Origin: Cystobacter fuscus
GTDB taxonomy: Bacteria; Myxococcota; Myxococcia; Myxococcales; Myxococcaceae
Assembly: GCF_002305875.1 (NCBI RefSeq)
Contig: NZ_CP022098.1
Location: 1,240,001-1,304,000 of the forward strand
Reading direction: 5' to 3'
Length of the DNA stretch: 64,000 nt
Part shown: one piece after another, positions 16,769 through 26,084 of the stretch
Layout: the number at the start of each line of letters is the position of its first letter
Position numbering within the stretch: position 1 is the stretch's first letter
Position numbers and translations under genes: made by a program
Notes under the pieces: model-generated
What the model saw: only the letters and a program-made list of their open reading frames with translations
Database searches by the model: none
Told to the model about the DNA's origin: nothing

Positions 16769-19450
16769 ATGAAACGTTTGCTGACGTCTCTTCCTCTCAT
16801 GGCGATTCTCTCTTCGGGATGTACCGACCCCAATGAGCCGCCGGCGCCCGGGCCGGCCGCGCTCGCGGTGGAGTGGGAGCCCACGGACAACTCGGTGGGA
16901 AGCTGGAAGTTCTTCCGCTCCACCTTCACCCTGGAGAACAAGGGCCCCGGTGAGCTGGGCAACCAGGGCTGGAAGCTCTACTTCAACTTCGTGCGGCGCA
17001 TCCTGAACGAGGGTGAGGGCGACGAGACGGGCGTGCAGGCCCTCGCGAAGCAGGGGGTGAAGATCTCCAAGGCGGCCAGTGGCGACTACTACGTCATCGA
17101 GCCCCTCCCGGACTTCAAGCCCATCGCCCCGGGCGAGCGGCGCGCGATCGACGTGCTCGCCAGTGATTGGGCCATCCTCAAGACGGACGCGCCGGCGGGC
17201 TTCCACATCGTCTTCACCGGGGAGAAGTTCTCCGACAAGACCGCGTTCGCCGTCCCCTCCACCGTCAAGCTGGACGCGAACGACCCGAAGCAGACCACGC
17301 GCTTCGAGGGCGACGTGATGCCCGTGCAGACGTCCGGGCTGCGCTACGACGAGAACCCGGCCCGCCAGACGCTGGACCTCAAGGCGCGGCTGTTGCCCGC
17401 TCCCCGCACCGTCGAGGCGGTCGAGGGCACGGTGTCGCTCAAGGGCGACCTCGCCATCGGCTTCGTCGAGGGGTTGAAGGACGAGGCCTCCTACCTGGCC
17501 GCCGCGCTGAAGGATGTGCTGGCGGCGAACATCACCTCGCGGGCCACGGGGGGCGGTGAGCAGATCCGCCTGGAGCTCAAGCCCGACCTGAGCACCGCCG
17601 AGGGCTATGAGCTCGACGTGAAGGACGGCCTGGTGACCATTCGCGGCAAGGACGCCGCGGGGGTCTTCTATGGCATCCAGACGCTCCGGCAGCTCATCCC
17701 CACGGAGGCCTATGCCGCCGCGAAGAAGGGCACGCGTGCCCAGGAAATCATCCTGCCCGGGGTGCACGTCGCCGACGCTCCGGGCTTCGTCTACCGCGGT
17801 ATGGCTTTGGACGTGGGGCGTCACTTCCAGACGAAGGAGACCGTCAAGCGGCTGCTGGACGTGCTGGCGCACTACAAGATCAACAAGTTCCACTTCCACC
17901 TGACCGATGACGAGGGGTGGCGCCTGGAAATCCCGGGCATCCCGGAGCTGACGAGCTACGGCTCCCGCCGCGGCTTCGACCTGGGCGAGGAGGAGATGCT
18001 CCACGCCGGGTTTGGCTCGTCCAACGATCTCGCCGAGGGCGATCGCATCTCGCTCAAGCCGTCCGCGCCCACCAGCGCGGATCCGGTGAAGGACGCCCCG
18101 CAGGGCTTCGTGCCCGAGACGCTCAACTTCCTGGGCAAGGGCAGCGGGTACTACACGGTCAAGGACTTCGAGGAGATCCTCGTCTATGCCAAGGAGCGGC
18201 ACATCGACGTGATTCCCGAGGTCGACGTCCCCGGCCACTCGCGCGCCGCCGTGAAGGCCATGGAGTACCGCTACCGCAAGCTCAAGGACTCGGACCCCGC
18301 GCAGGCCGCCGCCTACCGGCTGGTGGACCCGGCGGACACGTCCAAGCACGAGAGCGTCCAGATGTACACGGACAACTTCATCAATCCCTGCCTGGACACG
18401 TCGTATGCCTTCCTGACCAAGGTCGTCCAGGAGATCAAGGCGCGCTTCGACGCGGTGGGCGCCCCGCTCTATGCCATCCACGGCGGCGGTGACGAGCTGC
18501 CCTCCTTGAGCAACGGTCACGTGTGGTGGCAGGGCTCGCCGCTGTGCAAGCAGAACCCCCAGACGCGCGAGCTGACCGACATCCAGCTCTTCAACCACTT
18601 CTTCAAGAAGTGGCAGGGCATCATCGCCACCACGGGCGGCACGCAGATGACGGGCTGGGATGACATCATCCACAACGGTCAGGATCTCCCCGGCTTCCTC
18701 CCCATGCCCTGGAGCAACGTGTGGGGCTGGGGCCGCGAGGATGATGCCTACAAGTTCGCCAACCAGGGCTACAAGGTCATCCTCTCCCACTCGACCAACC
18801 TCTACCTGGACCTGGCGTACAACAAGGATCCGGACGAGCCCGGCTACTACTGGGCCAACTTCGTCGACACGAAGAAGACGTTCGGGTACCGGCCCTTCGA
18901 CGTCTACGCCAACGCCACCCACAACCGGATGGGCGTTCCCATCGACCCGTCGGAATTGAAGGACAAGGTTCGCCTGACGGCCGAGGGCAAGAAGAACATC
19001 CTCGGCATGCACGGCCTGCTCTGGGCCGAGAACCAGAAGAGCCCCGCCCTCCTGGAGTACTTCGCGTTCCCGAAGATGCTCGGCGTGGCCGAGCGCGCCT
19101 GGAACCCGGAGTTCCCGACCGATGGCGATCCGGCCGCGCTCTGGGCCCACTTCACCAATAGTCTGGGCCAGTTCGTACTGCCGCGCCTGGACGGCTACCG
19201 CGCGGTGGACCTGCGCTCGGAGTTCCCGAGCCGCGTGGGCGTGAACTACCGCATCCCGTTGCCGGGCGCGAAGCTCATCGACGGAAAGCTGAATGCAAAC
19301 GTTCTCTTTCCTGGCCTGGACATCGAGTACTCCACGGACGCGGGCGCCAACTGGAAGCCATACACGGAGCCCGTCGCCGTCTCGGGCGCGGTGTCCGTCC
19401 GGGCCCGCGCGAGCGACGGCCGCACGAGCCGCATCGCCGAGCTGAAGTAA
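16769..19450 (+). CDS. Beta-N-acetylhexosaminidase, GH20 lipoprotein (chitobiase type)
   Basis: 893 aa. Removes terminal GlcNAc from chitobiose and chitin oligomers with substrate-assisted catalysis. The ATG at 16769 has GGAGG 4 nt before. Signal MKRLLTSLPLMAILSSGC with lipobox SSGC anchors it, probably on the outer membrane. Domains: N-terminal chitobiase carbohydrate-binding domain (about 27-190), GH20b (about 205-320), GH20 barrel (about 335-800: YRGMALDVGRHF, NKFHFHLTDDEGWRLEIPGIPEL) with catalytic pair Asp575-Glu576 in HGGGDEL, and a short C-terminal Ig-like domain. It follows the PTS genes on the same strand and would feed GlcNAc to them. Confidence 0.95.
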   Translation: MKRLLTSLPLMAILSSGCTDPNEPPAPGPAALAVEWEPTDNSVGSWKFFRSTFTLENKGPGELGNQGWKLYFNFVRRILNEGEGDETGVQALAKQGVKISKAASGDYYVIEPLPDFKPIAPGERRAIDVLASDWAILKTDAPAGFHIVFTGEKFSDKTAFAVPSTVKLDANDPKQTTRFEGDVMPVQTSGLRYDENPARQTLDLKARLLPAPRTVEAVEGTVSLKGDLAIGFVEGLKDEASYLAAALKDVLAANITSRATGGGEQIRLELKPDLSTAEGYELDVKDGLVTIRGKDAAGVFYGIQTLRQLIPTEAYAAAKKGTRAQEIILPGVHVADAPGFVYRGMALDVGRHFQTKETVKRLLDVLAHYKINKFHFHLTDDEGWRLEIPGIPELTSYGSRRGFDLGEEEMLHAGFGSSNDLAEGDRISLKPSAPTSADPVKDAPQGFVPETLNFLGKGSGYYTVKDFEEILVYAKERHIDVIPEVDVPGHSRAAVKAMEYRYRKLKDSDPAQAAAYRLVDPADTSKHESVQMYTDNFINPCLDTSYAFLTKVVQEIKARFDAVGAPLYAIHGGGDELPSLSNGHVWWQGSPLCKQNPQTRELTDIQLFNHFFKKWQGIIATTGGTQMTGWDDIIHNGQDLPGFLPMPWSNVWGWGREDDAYKFANQGYKVILSHSTNLYLDLAYNKDPDEPGYYWANFVDTKKTFGYRPFDVYANATHNRMGVPIDPSELKDKVRLTAEGKKNILGMHGLLWAENQKSPALLEYFAFPKMLGVAERAWNPEFPTDGDPAALWAHFTNSLGQFVLPRLDGYRAVDLRSEFPSRVGVNYRIPLPGAKLIDGKLNANVLFPGLDIEYSTDAGANWKPYTEPVAVSGAVSVRARASDGRTSRIAELK

Positions 19451-19526
19451 CAATCGAATATCCAGACCCGACAGAACTGCTGGACTGGGAAGAGTGAGAA
19501 AAAAATGAATCTGGGTTTTGGACGTG

Positions 19527-19555
19527 TTGACCCGGATTTATAGAATGTCCACTCT
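19527..19555 (+). promoter_or_regulatory. Chitinase promoter motif, copy 1
   Basis: TTGACCCG (19527-19534), 18 nt, then TCT (19553-19555), 98 nt before the chitinase ATG at 19654. The same two elements with the same spacing precede the genes starting at 24069 and 28022. Confidence 0.5.
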
Positions 19556-19653
19556 ATCAAGATGAACCCGCGCGATTCGGGCGCGGGGCATCGCGAGCGC
19601 GAGGTGGACGCGCGCTTCGCCCCGCTTCATTCCAAGCAACCAGGAGTTCAAAC

Positions 19654-21429
19654 ATGCGTCTCAACAAATGGGCCGTGGGTCTGGTCCTTTCCGCGCTGTC
19701 CGCGGGGTGTGGGTCGGAAGGCCTGTCGCCGACGGGCGAGGGCGCTGGCAGTGTGATGAAGGCCCCGCTCGCGGACCCGGCCTGGGCGCCGGGCGTGGCC
19801 TACGCTCAAGGGGCGCGGGTCTCCTACGGTGGCGGCTCCTATGAGTGCCTCCAGGCCCATACCTCGCTGCTGGGCTGGGAGCCCTCGGCGGTACCGGCGC
19901 TCTGGAAGGCGGTCTCCACGGGTCCCACCGATCCTCCCCCGACGGGCGGCGACACGACCGCCCCCACGGCGACCCTGAGCGCCAGCTCCACGTACTTCAC
20001 GGCCGCGGGCACGCTGAACCTGACGGCCACCGCCGCGGACAACGTGGGCGTGACGAAGGTGGAGATCCTCCAGAACGGCGCCGTGGTCTCCTCGAGCAAG
20101 ACCTACAGCCGCACCTTCGCCTCGGGCCAGAATGGCACGTACACCTATACGGTGAATGCCTATGACGCCGCGGGCAACGTGGGCTCCCAGACCGTCACCG
20201 TCACCGTGGCGATCGGCAGCACGCCGCCCCCGCCTCCTACCGGCGGCAAGCGCATCGTGGCCTACTTCACCGCGTGGGGCATCTACGGCCGCAACTACCA
20301 GCCGTCCCAGGTCCCCGCCGGCAAGCTGACGCACCTCAACTACGCCTTCTCCAACATCTCCGCGGACGGCAAGTGCATCCTCGGTGACTCCTACGCGGAC
20401 ATCGACAAGGGCGGTGGCTACCCGAACGAGTGGGACCCCGGCCAGCTGCGCGGCAACTTCCGCGCCTTCAAGGAGATGAAGAAGAGCTACCCCAACCTCA
20501 AGCTGCTCATCTCCGTGGGTGGCTGGAGCTGGTCCACGTACTTCTCCAAGGTGGCGGCCACCTCGGCCTCCCGCTCGGCCTTCGTGAAGTCCTGCGTGGA
20601 CCTGTACATCAAGGGCCAGTTCCCCGGGGTCGACGCGGCCAACGGCGCGGGCGTCTTCGACGGCATCGACATCGATTGGGAGTACCCGGTGGGCGGCGGG
20701 TTGCCCGGCAACATCACCAGCCCCGCGGACAAGCAGAACTACACGCTGCTGATGCAGGAGTTCCGCAACCAGCTCAACGCCGTCTCCTCTCAGACGGGCA
20801 AGTCGTACCTGCTCACGATCGCCTCGGGCGCCTCGCCGGACCTGCTCGCGAACAAGCAGGAGACGAAGAACCTGGCCAACGTGCTCGACTGGATCAACGT
20901 CATGTCCTACGACTACCACGGGGCCTTCGAGAGCTCGACGAACTTCCAGTCCGCGCTCAACCGCGTCACGGGTGACCCCGCGGCGAGTTCCGGCTTCTAC
21001 ACCGATGGCTCCGTGGCGAAGATGCTCGAGCTGGGCGTGCCGGCCAACAAGATCGTCGTGGGCGTGCCCTTCTACGGCCGCGGCTGGGGCAACGTGCCCT
21101 CCACGAACAACGGCCTCTTCCAGAGCGGCACCCCGGTCAATGGCACCTGGGATGATGGCACCTCCGGGCCGACGGGCGTGTTCGACTTCAAGGACATCAA
21201 GAACAAGTACGAGGGCAAGAACGGCTACACCAAGTACTTCCACGCGGAGGCCAAGGAGGCCTACGTCTACAACCCCAACACGAAGATCTGGATCGCCTAC
21301 GACGACGCGCAGTCCATGTCGGCCAAGGCGGACTACATCCTGAGCAAGGGGTTGGGCGGCGCGATGGCCTGGGAGCTGAGCTCGGATGACGGCACGCTGC
21401 TCGACACGCTGTACCAGAAGCTGAAGTAG
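19654..21429 (+). CDS. GH18 chitinase lipoprotein with CBM5/12 and Ig-like module
   Basis: 591 aa, start supported by AGGAG 7 nt upstream. Signal MRLNKWAVGLVLSALSAGC ends in a lipobox (Cys19). A CBM5/12 chitin-binding module (about 42-86: WAPGVAYAQGARVSYGGGSYECLQAHTSLLGWEP) is followed by an Ig-like domain (about 98-190, DNVGVTKVEILQNG) and a GH18 barrel (about 198-590). Catalytic motif DGIDIDWEYP gives the acid Glu343, and LISVGGWSWS and VMSYDYHGAFE complete the fold. It has the features of subfamily A, often processive endo-chitinases. The gene is monocistronic between its own promoter motif and a terminator at 21464. Confidence 0.95.
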   Translation: MRLNKWAVGLVLSALSAGCGSEGLSPTGEGAGSVMKAPLADPAWAPGVAYAQGARVSYGGGSYECLQAHTSLLGWEPSAVPALWKAVSTGPTDPPPTGGDTTAPTATLSASSTYFTAAGTLNLTATAADNVGVTKVEILQNGAVVSSSKTYSRTFASGQNGTYTYTVNAYDAAGNVGSQTVTVTVAIGSTPPPPPTGGKRIVAYFTAWGIYGRNYQPSQVPAGKLTHLNYAFSNISADGKCILGDSYADIDKGGGYPNEWDPGQLRGNFRAFKEMKKSYPNLKLLISVGGWSWSTYFSKVAATSASRSAFVKSCVDLYIKGQFPGVDAANGAGVFDGIDIDWEYPVGGGLPGNITSPADKQNYTLLMQEFRNQLNAVSSQTGKSYLLTIASGASPDLLANKQETKNLANVLDWINVMSYDYHGAFESSTNFQSALNRVTGDPAASSGFYTDGSVAKMLELGVPANKIVVGVPFYGRGWGNVPSTNNGLFQSGTPVNGTWDDGTSGPTGVFDFKDIKNKYEGKNGYTKYFHAEAKEAYVYNPNTKIWIAYDDAQSMSAKADYILSKGLGGAMAWELSSDDGTLLDTLYQKLK

Positions 21430-21463
21430 GAGCGCCTCGCGCTCCCTTGAACGTCTGTCTTTG

Positions 21464-21493
21464 GCCGGTGGGGGGATGAATGCCCTCACCGGC
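21464..21493 (+). terminator. Rho-independent-type terminator after the chitinase
   Basis: GCCGGTG and CACCGGC arms with inner GGG/CCC pairing, followed by TTTCGTT. It lies 35 nt after the chitinase stop. Confidence 0.65.
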
Positions 21494-21552
21494 TTTCGTT
21501 CGTCGGTTTCCATTCCAAGACCCCCCCCCACCCCCACAGTCCTGTTCCCGCC

Positions 21553-22158
21553 ATGCAAATGATGAGAGCCAATGCCCCTTGTCGTCGTCCGGTGATGGTC
21601 CATGTGGAGGAGCCTCGCCTCCGCGCGGTGATGGAAGGACGGCGTGAAGACGCCGAGGCACTGGTGGCACAGCTGCTTCCCCGGGTGCGCAACCTGGTGC
21701 GCTACTCGGTCCGGGCGGACTCCGACGTGGATGACATCACCCAGGATGCGTTGATCGCCATCCTGCGGGGGCTGCCTTCCTACCGCGGCGAGGGCGCCTT
21801 CGCGTCCTGGGCGGACCGCGTGGTGGGGCGGGTGACCTTCGCCGCCTCGAAGCGCGCGCGCGTCGAGCGCACGCGGCTCAAGCAGGACGAGGAGGACGAG
21901 TCGGCTCCGCTGCTGGCCGACGACGCGCCGCCCGAGGACTGCATCCTGCGGCGCCGGATGGAGAAGCTGTTGGACAAGCTCTCCGAGGAGCAGCGGCGGG
22001 CCCTGGTGCTGCACCATGTGATGGGGATGAGCGTGCCGGAGATGGCGGAGGAGCTGGAGGTTCCCTTCGAAACCGTCCGCAGTCGTCTCCGCCTGGGCAA
22101 GGCGCACCTCCGGGAGCTGCTGTTCCGCCAGGTGGGCCACGAGCAGGTCCTTCCCTGA
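21553..22158 (+). CDS. ECF-type RNA polymerase sigma factor
   Basis: 201 aa from the ATG at 21553; in-frame ATGs at 21559 and 21595 are alternatives because no strong ribosome-binding site is visible. Sigma region 2 (about 40-105) reads LVAQLLPRVRNLVRYSVRADSDVDDITQDALIAILRGLPSYRGEGAFASWADRV; region 4 (about 140-192) reads LDKLSEEQRRALVLHHVMGMSVPEMAEELEVPFETVRSRLRLGKAHL. No anti-sigma gene is adjacent: the next gene converges on it. Because it sits among chitinase genes that share an unusual promoter motif, control of those genes is a reasonable but untested idea. Confidence 0.86.
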   Translation: MQMMRANAPCRRPVMVHVEEPRLRAVMEGRREDAEALVAQLLPRVRNLVRYSVRADSDVDDITQDALIAILRGLPSYRGEGAFASWADRVVGRVTFAASKRARVERTRLKQDEEDESAPLLADDAPPEDCILRRRMEKLLDKLSEEQRRALVLHHVMGMSVPEMAEELEVPFETVRSRLRLGKAHLRELLFRQVGHEQVLP

Positions 22159-22224
22159 CGGGCTCCACCGGTAGACGTCCCAGCGGGTACGCGTCAACCA
22201 CCCACGTACCCGGGGAGCCGTCTC

Positions 22225-24069
22225 CTAGTACTTCGGCAGGCTGGGGATGCTCTGGTTGCAGTTGCTGATGATGCCGAGCATCTGGCAGACCTTCTGGCCC
22301 GTGGCGTTCACCGACGCCGCGCCGGTGGGAGCGGGCATGTGGACCCGCTCCTTCCAGATCTGCCACACCATCATTCCGTCCGTCGGCTTGCCCTTGTTCT
22401 TCATGTACGTGGCGAGCGTCTCGACGTTGTAATACTTCGTCGCCATGTTGTTCTGCCCGGTGAGCATCTCGGCGTCGTACACCGTGCCGGGCTCGGCGTT
22501 GAGCTTCAACGTCGCGCCGCCCGCGCCCTCGGGGGCGATCTCCAGGCCCATGGCGATGGGGCCGCTGTAGATGGCCCGGTAGGACTCATAGCCCTCGCGG
22601 GGGTCGTAGTAGTCGCCCCCGTCGTAGGACATGAGGTTGATGTGGTGCAGCTTGGCGCCGTGGTTCTTCACCACGCTGTACATGGTTCCGCCGAAGGGCG
22701 AACCCCACTGCACCTTGCCTTCCTCGAAGGGCGTGCCCTTCACGTAGTAGGCGCCCGTGGACCAGCCCGCGATGGAGATGCCCAGGTTCAGCCCGCGGGT
22801 GCGGATGGTGTTGTGCAGGGTGGTGATGATGTTGGCGATCTCCCCGTCCTTGCTGCAGCTGAACTGGTCCGCCGTCAGCTTGTTGCAGCTGCTGCCGCTC
22901 GACTCCCAGTCGATGTCGACGCCGTCGGCGCCCAGGTCCTGCGCCAGGTCCACCACGTGCCCCGCGTTGAAGCGCGACCACTGGTCTCCCTGGCTGTAGC
23001 TCCATCCGCCGACGGAGATCCACACCTGGGTGCCCCGCGTGCGCAGCGCCTGGATGTTGTTGATGAGCGTCTGGGCCTGCTCCCGCGTGAACTTCTTCTG
23101 CCCGCTGTTCGTCGTGGCGCCCTCGGCGAACTCGAAGCCCGCCACGGCCTGATCGAACTCGTACGAGCCCTTGGTGTACGCCATGTCGGGCCGGACGAAG
23201 GAGAGGTTCAGGTGGGTGTAGTAGCTGGGGATGTTCGCCGTCGTCAGGTCATTGATGCTCGTGTTCCACGAGCTGGCGTACCCGATGTACATGCGCCCGT
23301 TGGGGCCCGGAGGTGGGGTGCCCGTCAGGTTGACCTGGACGCTCACGCCGCTCGAGGTGGCGGAGTTGCCCGCCGCGTCATACGCCTTGGCGGTGTAGCT
23401 GTAGGTGCCATTCTGGGCACTGGAGTTGAAGTCATCCGACGCGGTGAAGGGGCTGGTGCTGTCGGTGCTGAAGATCACGCCGTTCTTGTAGAACTCGACC
23501 CGGCTCACGCCCACGTTGTCACTGGCGGGCGCGGTGAGGCTCACGCTGCCCGCGGTGGTGAGTTGGGTGGGGGTGGCCGTCAGGGTGACGGTGGGGGGCG
23601 TCTTGTCCGAGGGGTCGGTGGCGCCCGAGCACGCATAGCCATTGATGGAGCAGCTGGCCACGCCGCTGTAGGTCCCGCTGCCATCGAAGGACACGGTCAC
23701 GCTGCCATTGGCGGGCACGACGTTGCCGCCCCAGGTGTTGGGCTGCACGGTCCACGAGCCATCGCTGTTCTTGGTGGCCGAGCCGCCCGCGCCCCACGGC
23801 GAGCCGACGATGCCGGCGGCGCCATTGAACTTCACGGTGAGCGCCCACTCCGTGATGGGGCTGCTCGTGGTGTTCTTGATGACGGCCACGCCGCTGAAGC
23901 CCCCCTCCCAGCTGGAGCTGGTGGACACCGTGGCCGTCAACCCCGTGGCGGTGGCCGCCAGCTCGGACACCTGGGAATGAGCCGACGCGGGCAGCTCCGG
24001 CTCAACCCCCTGGCATGCGGTGAACAGACTCAACAGGCCAGGAACGACGAATTTCGACGAACGACGCAT
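22225..24069 (-). CDS. GH18 chitinase lipoprotein with CBM2-type module
   Basis: 614 aa; GGAGG sits 4 nt before the ATG. Signal MRRSSKFVVPGLLSLFTAC is lipoprotein-like (Cys19). About 43-148 resembles a CBM2 module (TATVSTSSSWEGGFSGVAVIKNTTSSPITEWALTVKF) with a C-terminal cysteine pair, which in other enzymes binds crystalline cellulose or chitin. An Ig-like domain (about 158-247) precedes a GH18 barrel (about 258-600) with DGVDIDWES, catalytic Glu389, ISVGGWSYSQ and HINLMSYDGG. The protein ends with two cysteines. Its sequence is far from the two neighbouring chitinases, so they are not recent duplicates. The shared promoter motif lies 43 nt upstream. Confidence 0.93.
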   Translation of the reverse strand: MRRSSKFVVPGLLSLFTACQGVEPELPASAHSQVSELAATATGLTATVSTSSSWEGGFSGVAVIKNTTSSPITEWALTVKFNGAAGIVGSPWGAGGSATKNSDGSWTVQPNTWGGNVVPANGSVTVSFDGSGTYSGVASCSINGYACSGATDPSDKTPPTVTLTATPTQLTTAGSVSLTAPASDNVGVSRVEFYKNGVIFSTDSTSPFTASDDFNSSAQNGTYSYTAKAYDAAGNSATSSGVSVQVNLTGTPPPGPNGRMYIGYASSWNTSINDLTTANIPSYYTHLNLSFVRPDMAYTKGSYEFDQAVAGFEFAEGATTNSGQKKFTREQAQTLINNIQALRTRGTQVWISVGGWSYSQGDQWSRFNAGHVVDLAQDLGADGVDIDWESSGSSCNKLTADQFSCSKDGEIANIITTLHNTIRTRGLNLGISIAGWSTGAYYVKGTPFEEGKVQWGSPFGGTMYSVVKNHGAKLHHINLMSYDGGDYYDPREGYESYRAIYSGPIAMGLEIAPEGAGGATLKLNAEPGTVYDAEMLTGQNNMATKYYNVETLATYMKNKGKPTDGMMVWQIWKERVHMPAPTGAASVNATGQKVCQMLGIISNCNQSIPSLPKY

Positions 24070-24111
24070 GAAACCTCCGGGACCACGGGAACATGAAGAC
24101 AGACAACCTAG

Positions 24112-24140
24112 AGAGACTGAAACATGCCCTTTCGGGTCAA
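24112..24140 (-). promoter_or_regulatory. Chitinase promoter motif, copy 2
   Basis: On the minus strand TTGACCCG (24140-24133), 18 nt, TCT (24114-24112), upstream of the GH18 gene starting at 24069. Spacing is identical to copies 1 and 3. Confidence 0.5.
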
Positions 24141-24186
24141 TCCGTCTCCATGTTCCGTGTCGCCAGAGGCTCCTGGCGAAACGCGA

Positions 24187-26019
24187 CTACAAGCTGTCCA
24201 GATAGGCGCGGTGGCTGTTGGAGAACTCGTAGTTGGTGAACTTGTCCCAGTTGATGGACCAGGTCATCAGGCCCTTGAAGTCAGGGTAGCCCGAGGACTT
24301 GCGCAGCACGTAGCCGCCGCCGAACGACTGGCCCTTGATGAGATAGCCGAGCGCCTTCTGCACGTTGGCGGGCGTCGTGTAACCACCGCCAGCGGCCTGG
24401 GGCGAGGAGGGCAGGCCAATCACCACCTGATCCGGGCGGAGCGCCGGGAAGATGTTGCTCGCGTTGCCGCCGACCGGGAAGCCCTGCAGGAGCATCTCGG
24501 CCATGGCCACGTGGAAGTCCGCGGTGCCCTGGGCATACGCGCGGCCATCCAGCGCCGTCACGGTGCCGGTGTTGTAGTGCTGCACGTGCAGGTACGTCAG
24601 CCGGTCACGGAACGCGTAGATGACCGGCAGGTAGGCGCCCCACGGGCCACCGTAGGCCGAGTAGCCACCCTGCACGTAGGCCGTCTCGGGCGCCATCGTG
24701 AGCAGGAAGCCGGAGCCGTAGCGGCTGAGGATCTGCCGGACGCCGTCGATGAGGTTGGTGATCTTCGGCGTGGTCGGGTTGCGGAAGTCGGTGTCCCCGC
24801 CGTTGAGGGACAGCGAGCTGCCCTCCAGGTCGATGTCCATGCCGTCAAAGCCATACGTGTCGATGATGGACTGCATGGTGGTGACGAAGTTCTGCTTCGC
24901 GGTGGACGTGGCCAGATCCACCGTGCCGTTGGCGCCGCCCAGGGAGATGAGGACCTTCTTGCCCTGGCTCTTCAGGTAGGCGATGTCCGCCTTGAAGTCC
25001 GCGACGGTCGCGTTGTAGGGCGAGAACGCCATGTTGCCCGTGGTGGAGCCGCCCACCGGCTCGGCGAAGGCGACCTGGATGACGTTGAACTTGGGCGAGA
25101 TGTCGCGCAGGCGGATGTTGGTCGAGCCGTTGTCGAAGTTGTGCCAGTAGCCGACGATGACCTTGCCGGTGCTCGCGGGCGGCGTGTTGGTCGTCGTCAC
25201 CGAGATGCTGTTGCTCGCCGTCGAGCGGTTGCCGGCCGCGTCGCGGGCCTTCACGGTGAAGGTATACGTGGTGTTGGCCTTGAGGCCGGACACGGTGGCG
25301 CTCGTCGTGGTGCTGGTGGCGGACGCGGTCGTGGAGGCGCCGGTGAACAACTCATAGCCGGTGACGGCCACGTTGTCCGTCGAGCCCGTCCACGCCAGGG
25401 ACACGTTGTCGCTGCCCGTGGCGGTGGAGCGCAGGCTCGAGGGAGCCGTCGGCGCCTGGGTATCGGCGATGTTGGGGGGCGTGGTCACGCTGAGCGCCGC
25501 GCTCGCCGCCGAGCGGTTGCCGGCCGCGTCCCGGGCCTTCACGCTGAAGGTATACGTGGTGTTGGCCTGGAGGCCGGAGATGGTGGCGCTCGTCGTGGTG
25601 CTGGTGGCGGTCCCGGACGCGCCGCCGCCGCTGAAGGACACCTCGTAGCCGGTGACGGCCACGTTGTCCGTCGAGCCCGTCCACGCCAGGGACACGCTGT
25701 TGCTGCTCGTGGCGGTGGAGCGCAGGCTCGAGGGAGCCGTTGGCGCCTGGGTGTCCGTGGGGACGCTGCTCCCCTCCAGCCACAGGGCGGGGACGTTGGG
25801 CGGCTCCCAGCCGACCAGCGACGTGTGGGCCTGGCGGCAGTCATAACCCTTGCCGCTGTAGGTCACGCTGTCGCCCTGCGCGTAGCCGACGTTGGGCGCC
25901 CACTCACCGCGTGCCGCGGCGGAGGCGAGGGTGGGGGACAGGCCAAACAGCAGCGCCATGGCGGCGGCCAGGATGAAGGAGCCCGGCCGGGACCCGCGGG
26001 TTCGACTCGACGAATACAT
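24187..26019 (-). CDS. Secreted GH18 chitinase with CBM5/12 and two FnIII domains
   Basis: 610 aa from the ATG at 26019, after an AGGAAGG-like site. Sec signal peptide about 1-35 (FILAAAMALLFGLSPTLASAA) without a lipobox, so it is probably released. CBM5/12 covers about 40-80 (WAPNVGYAQGDSVTYSGKGYDCRQAHTSLVGWEPP), then two nearly identical FnIII domains (about 90-183 and 187-280) and a GH18 barrel (about 285-605) with DGMDIDLEG (Glu399). The Trp usually found after the third Asp is Leu, as in ChiC/ChiD-like bacterial chitinases. It starts 65 bp after the 26085-28022 gene on the same strand, with no promoter motif of its own, so the two are likely cotranscribed. Confidence 0.94.
   Translation of the reverse strand: MYSSSRTRGSRPGSFILAAAMALLFGLSPTLASAAARGEWAPNVGYAQGDSVTYSGKGYDCRQAHTSLVGWEPPNVPALWLEGSSVPTDTQAPTAPSSLRSTATSSNSVSLAWTGSTDNVAVTGYEVSFSGGGASGTATSTTTSATISGLQANTTYTFSVKARDAAGNRSAASAALSVTTPPNIADTQAPTAPSSLRSTATGSDNVSLAWTGSTDNVAVTGYELFTGASTTASATSTTTSATVSGLKANTTYTFTVKARDAAGNRSTASNSISVTTTNTPPASTGKVIVGYWHNFDNGSTNIRLRDISPKFNVIQVAFAEPVGGSTTGNMAFSPYNATVADFKADIAYLKSQGKKVLISLGGANGTVDLATSTAKQNFVTTMQSIIDTYGFDGMDIDLEGSSLSLNGGDTDFRNPTTPKITNLIDGVRQILSRYGSGFLLTMAPETAYVQGGYSAYGGPWGAYLPVIYAFRDRLTYLHVQHYNTGTVTALDGRAYAQGTADFHVAMAEMLLQGFPVGGNASNIFPALRPDQVVIGLPSSPQAAGGGYTTPANVQKALGYLIKGQSFGGGYVLRKSSGYPDFKGLMTWSINWDKFTNYEFSNSHRAYLDSL
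25171..25752 (-). repeat. Tandem FnIII-coding repeat, unit 291 bp
   Basis: Units 25462-25752 and 25171-25461 encode 97-residue FnIII domains with long stretches of near-identical DNA (both start TQAPTAPSSLRSTAT and share SLAWTGSTDNVAVTGYE). High nucleotide identity points to recent duplication or gene conversion inside the gene. Confidence 0.85.
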
Positions 26020-26084
26020 GGATGAATCCTTCCTGGAGGGATGCGGTGTGAGGGGATTGGACGGTGAATGGAATGTGAGAGGCA

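Noticed and set aside
14882-19453. Very long minus-strand open frame across nagE and the hexosaminidase gene
   Set aside because: It is antisense to two genes with clear motifs, has low-complexity Arg/Gly/Ala-rich composition and no recognisable domain. High GC suppresses stops in antisense frames. The same applies to the long antisense frames over 28108-31986, 41327-46000 and 55950-59279.
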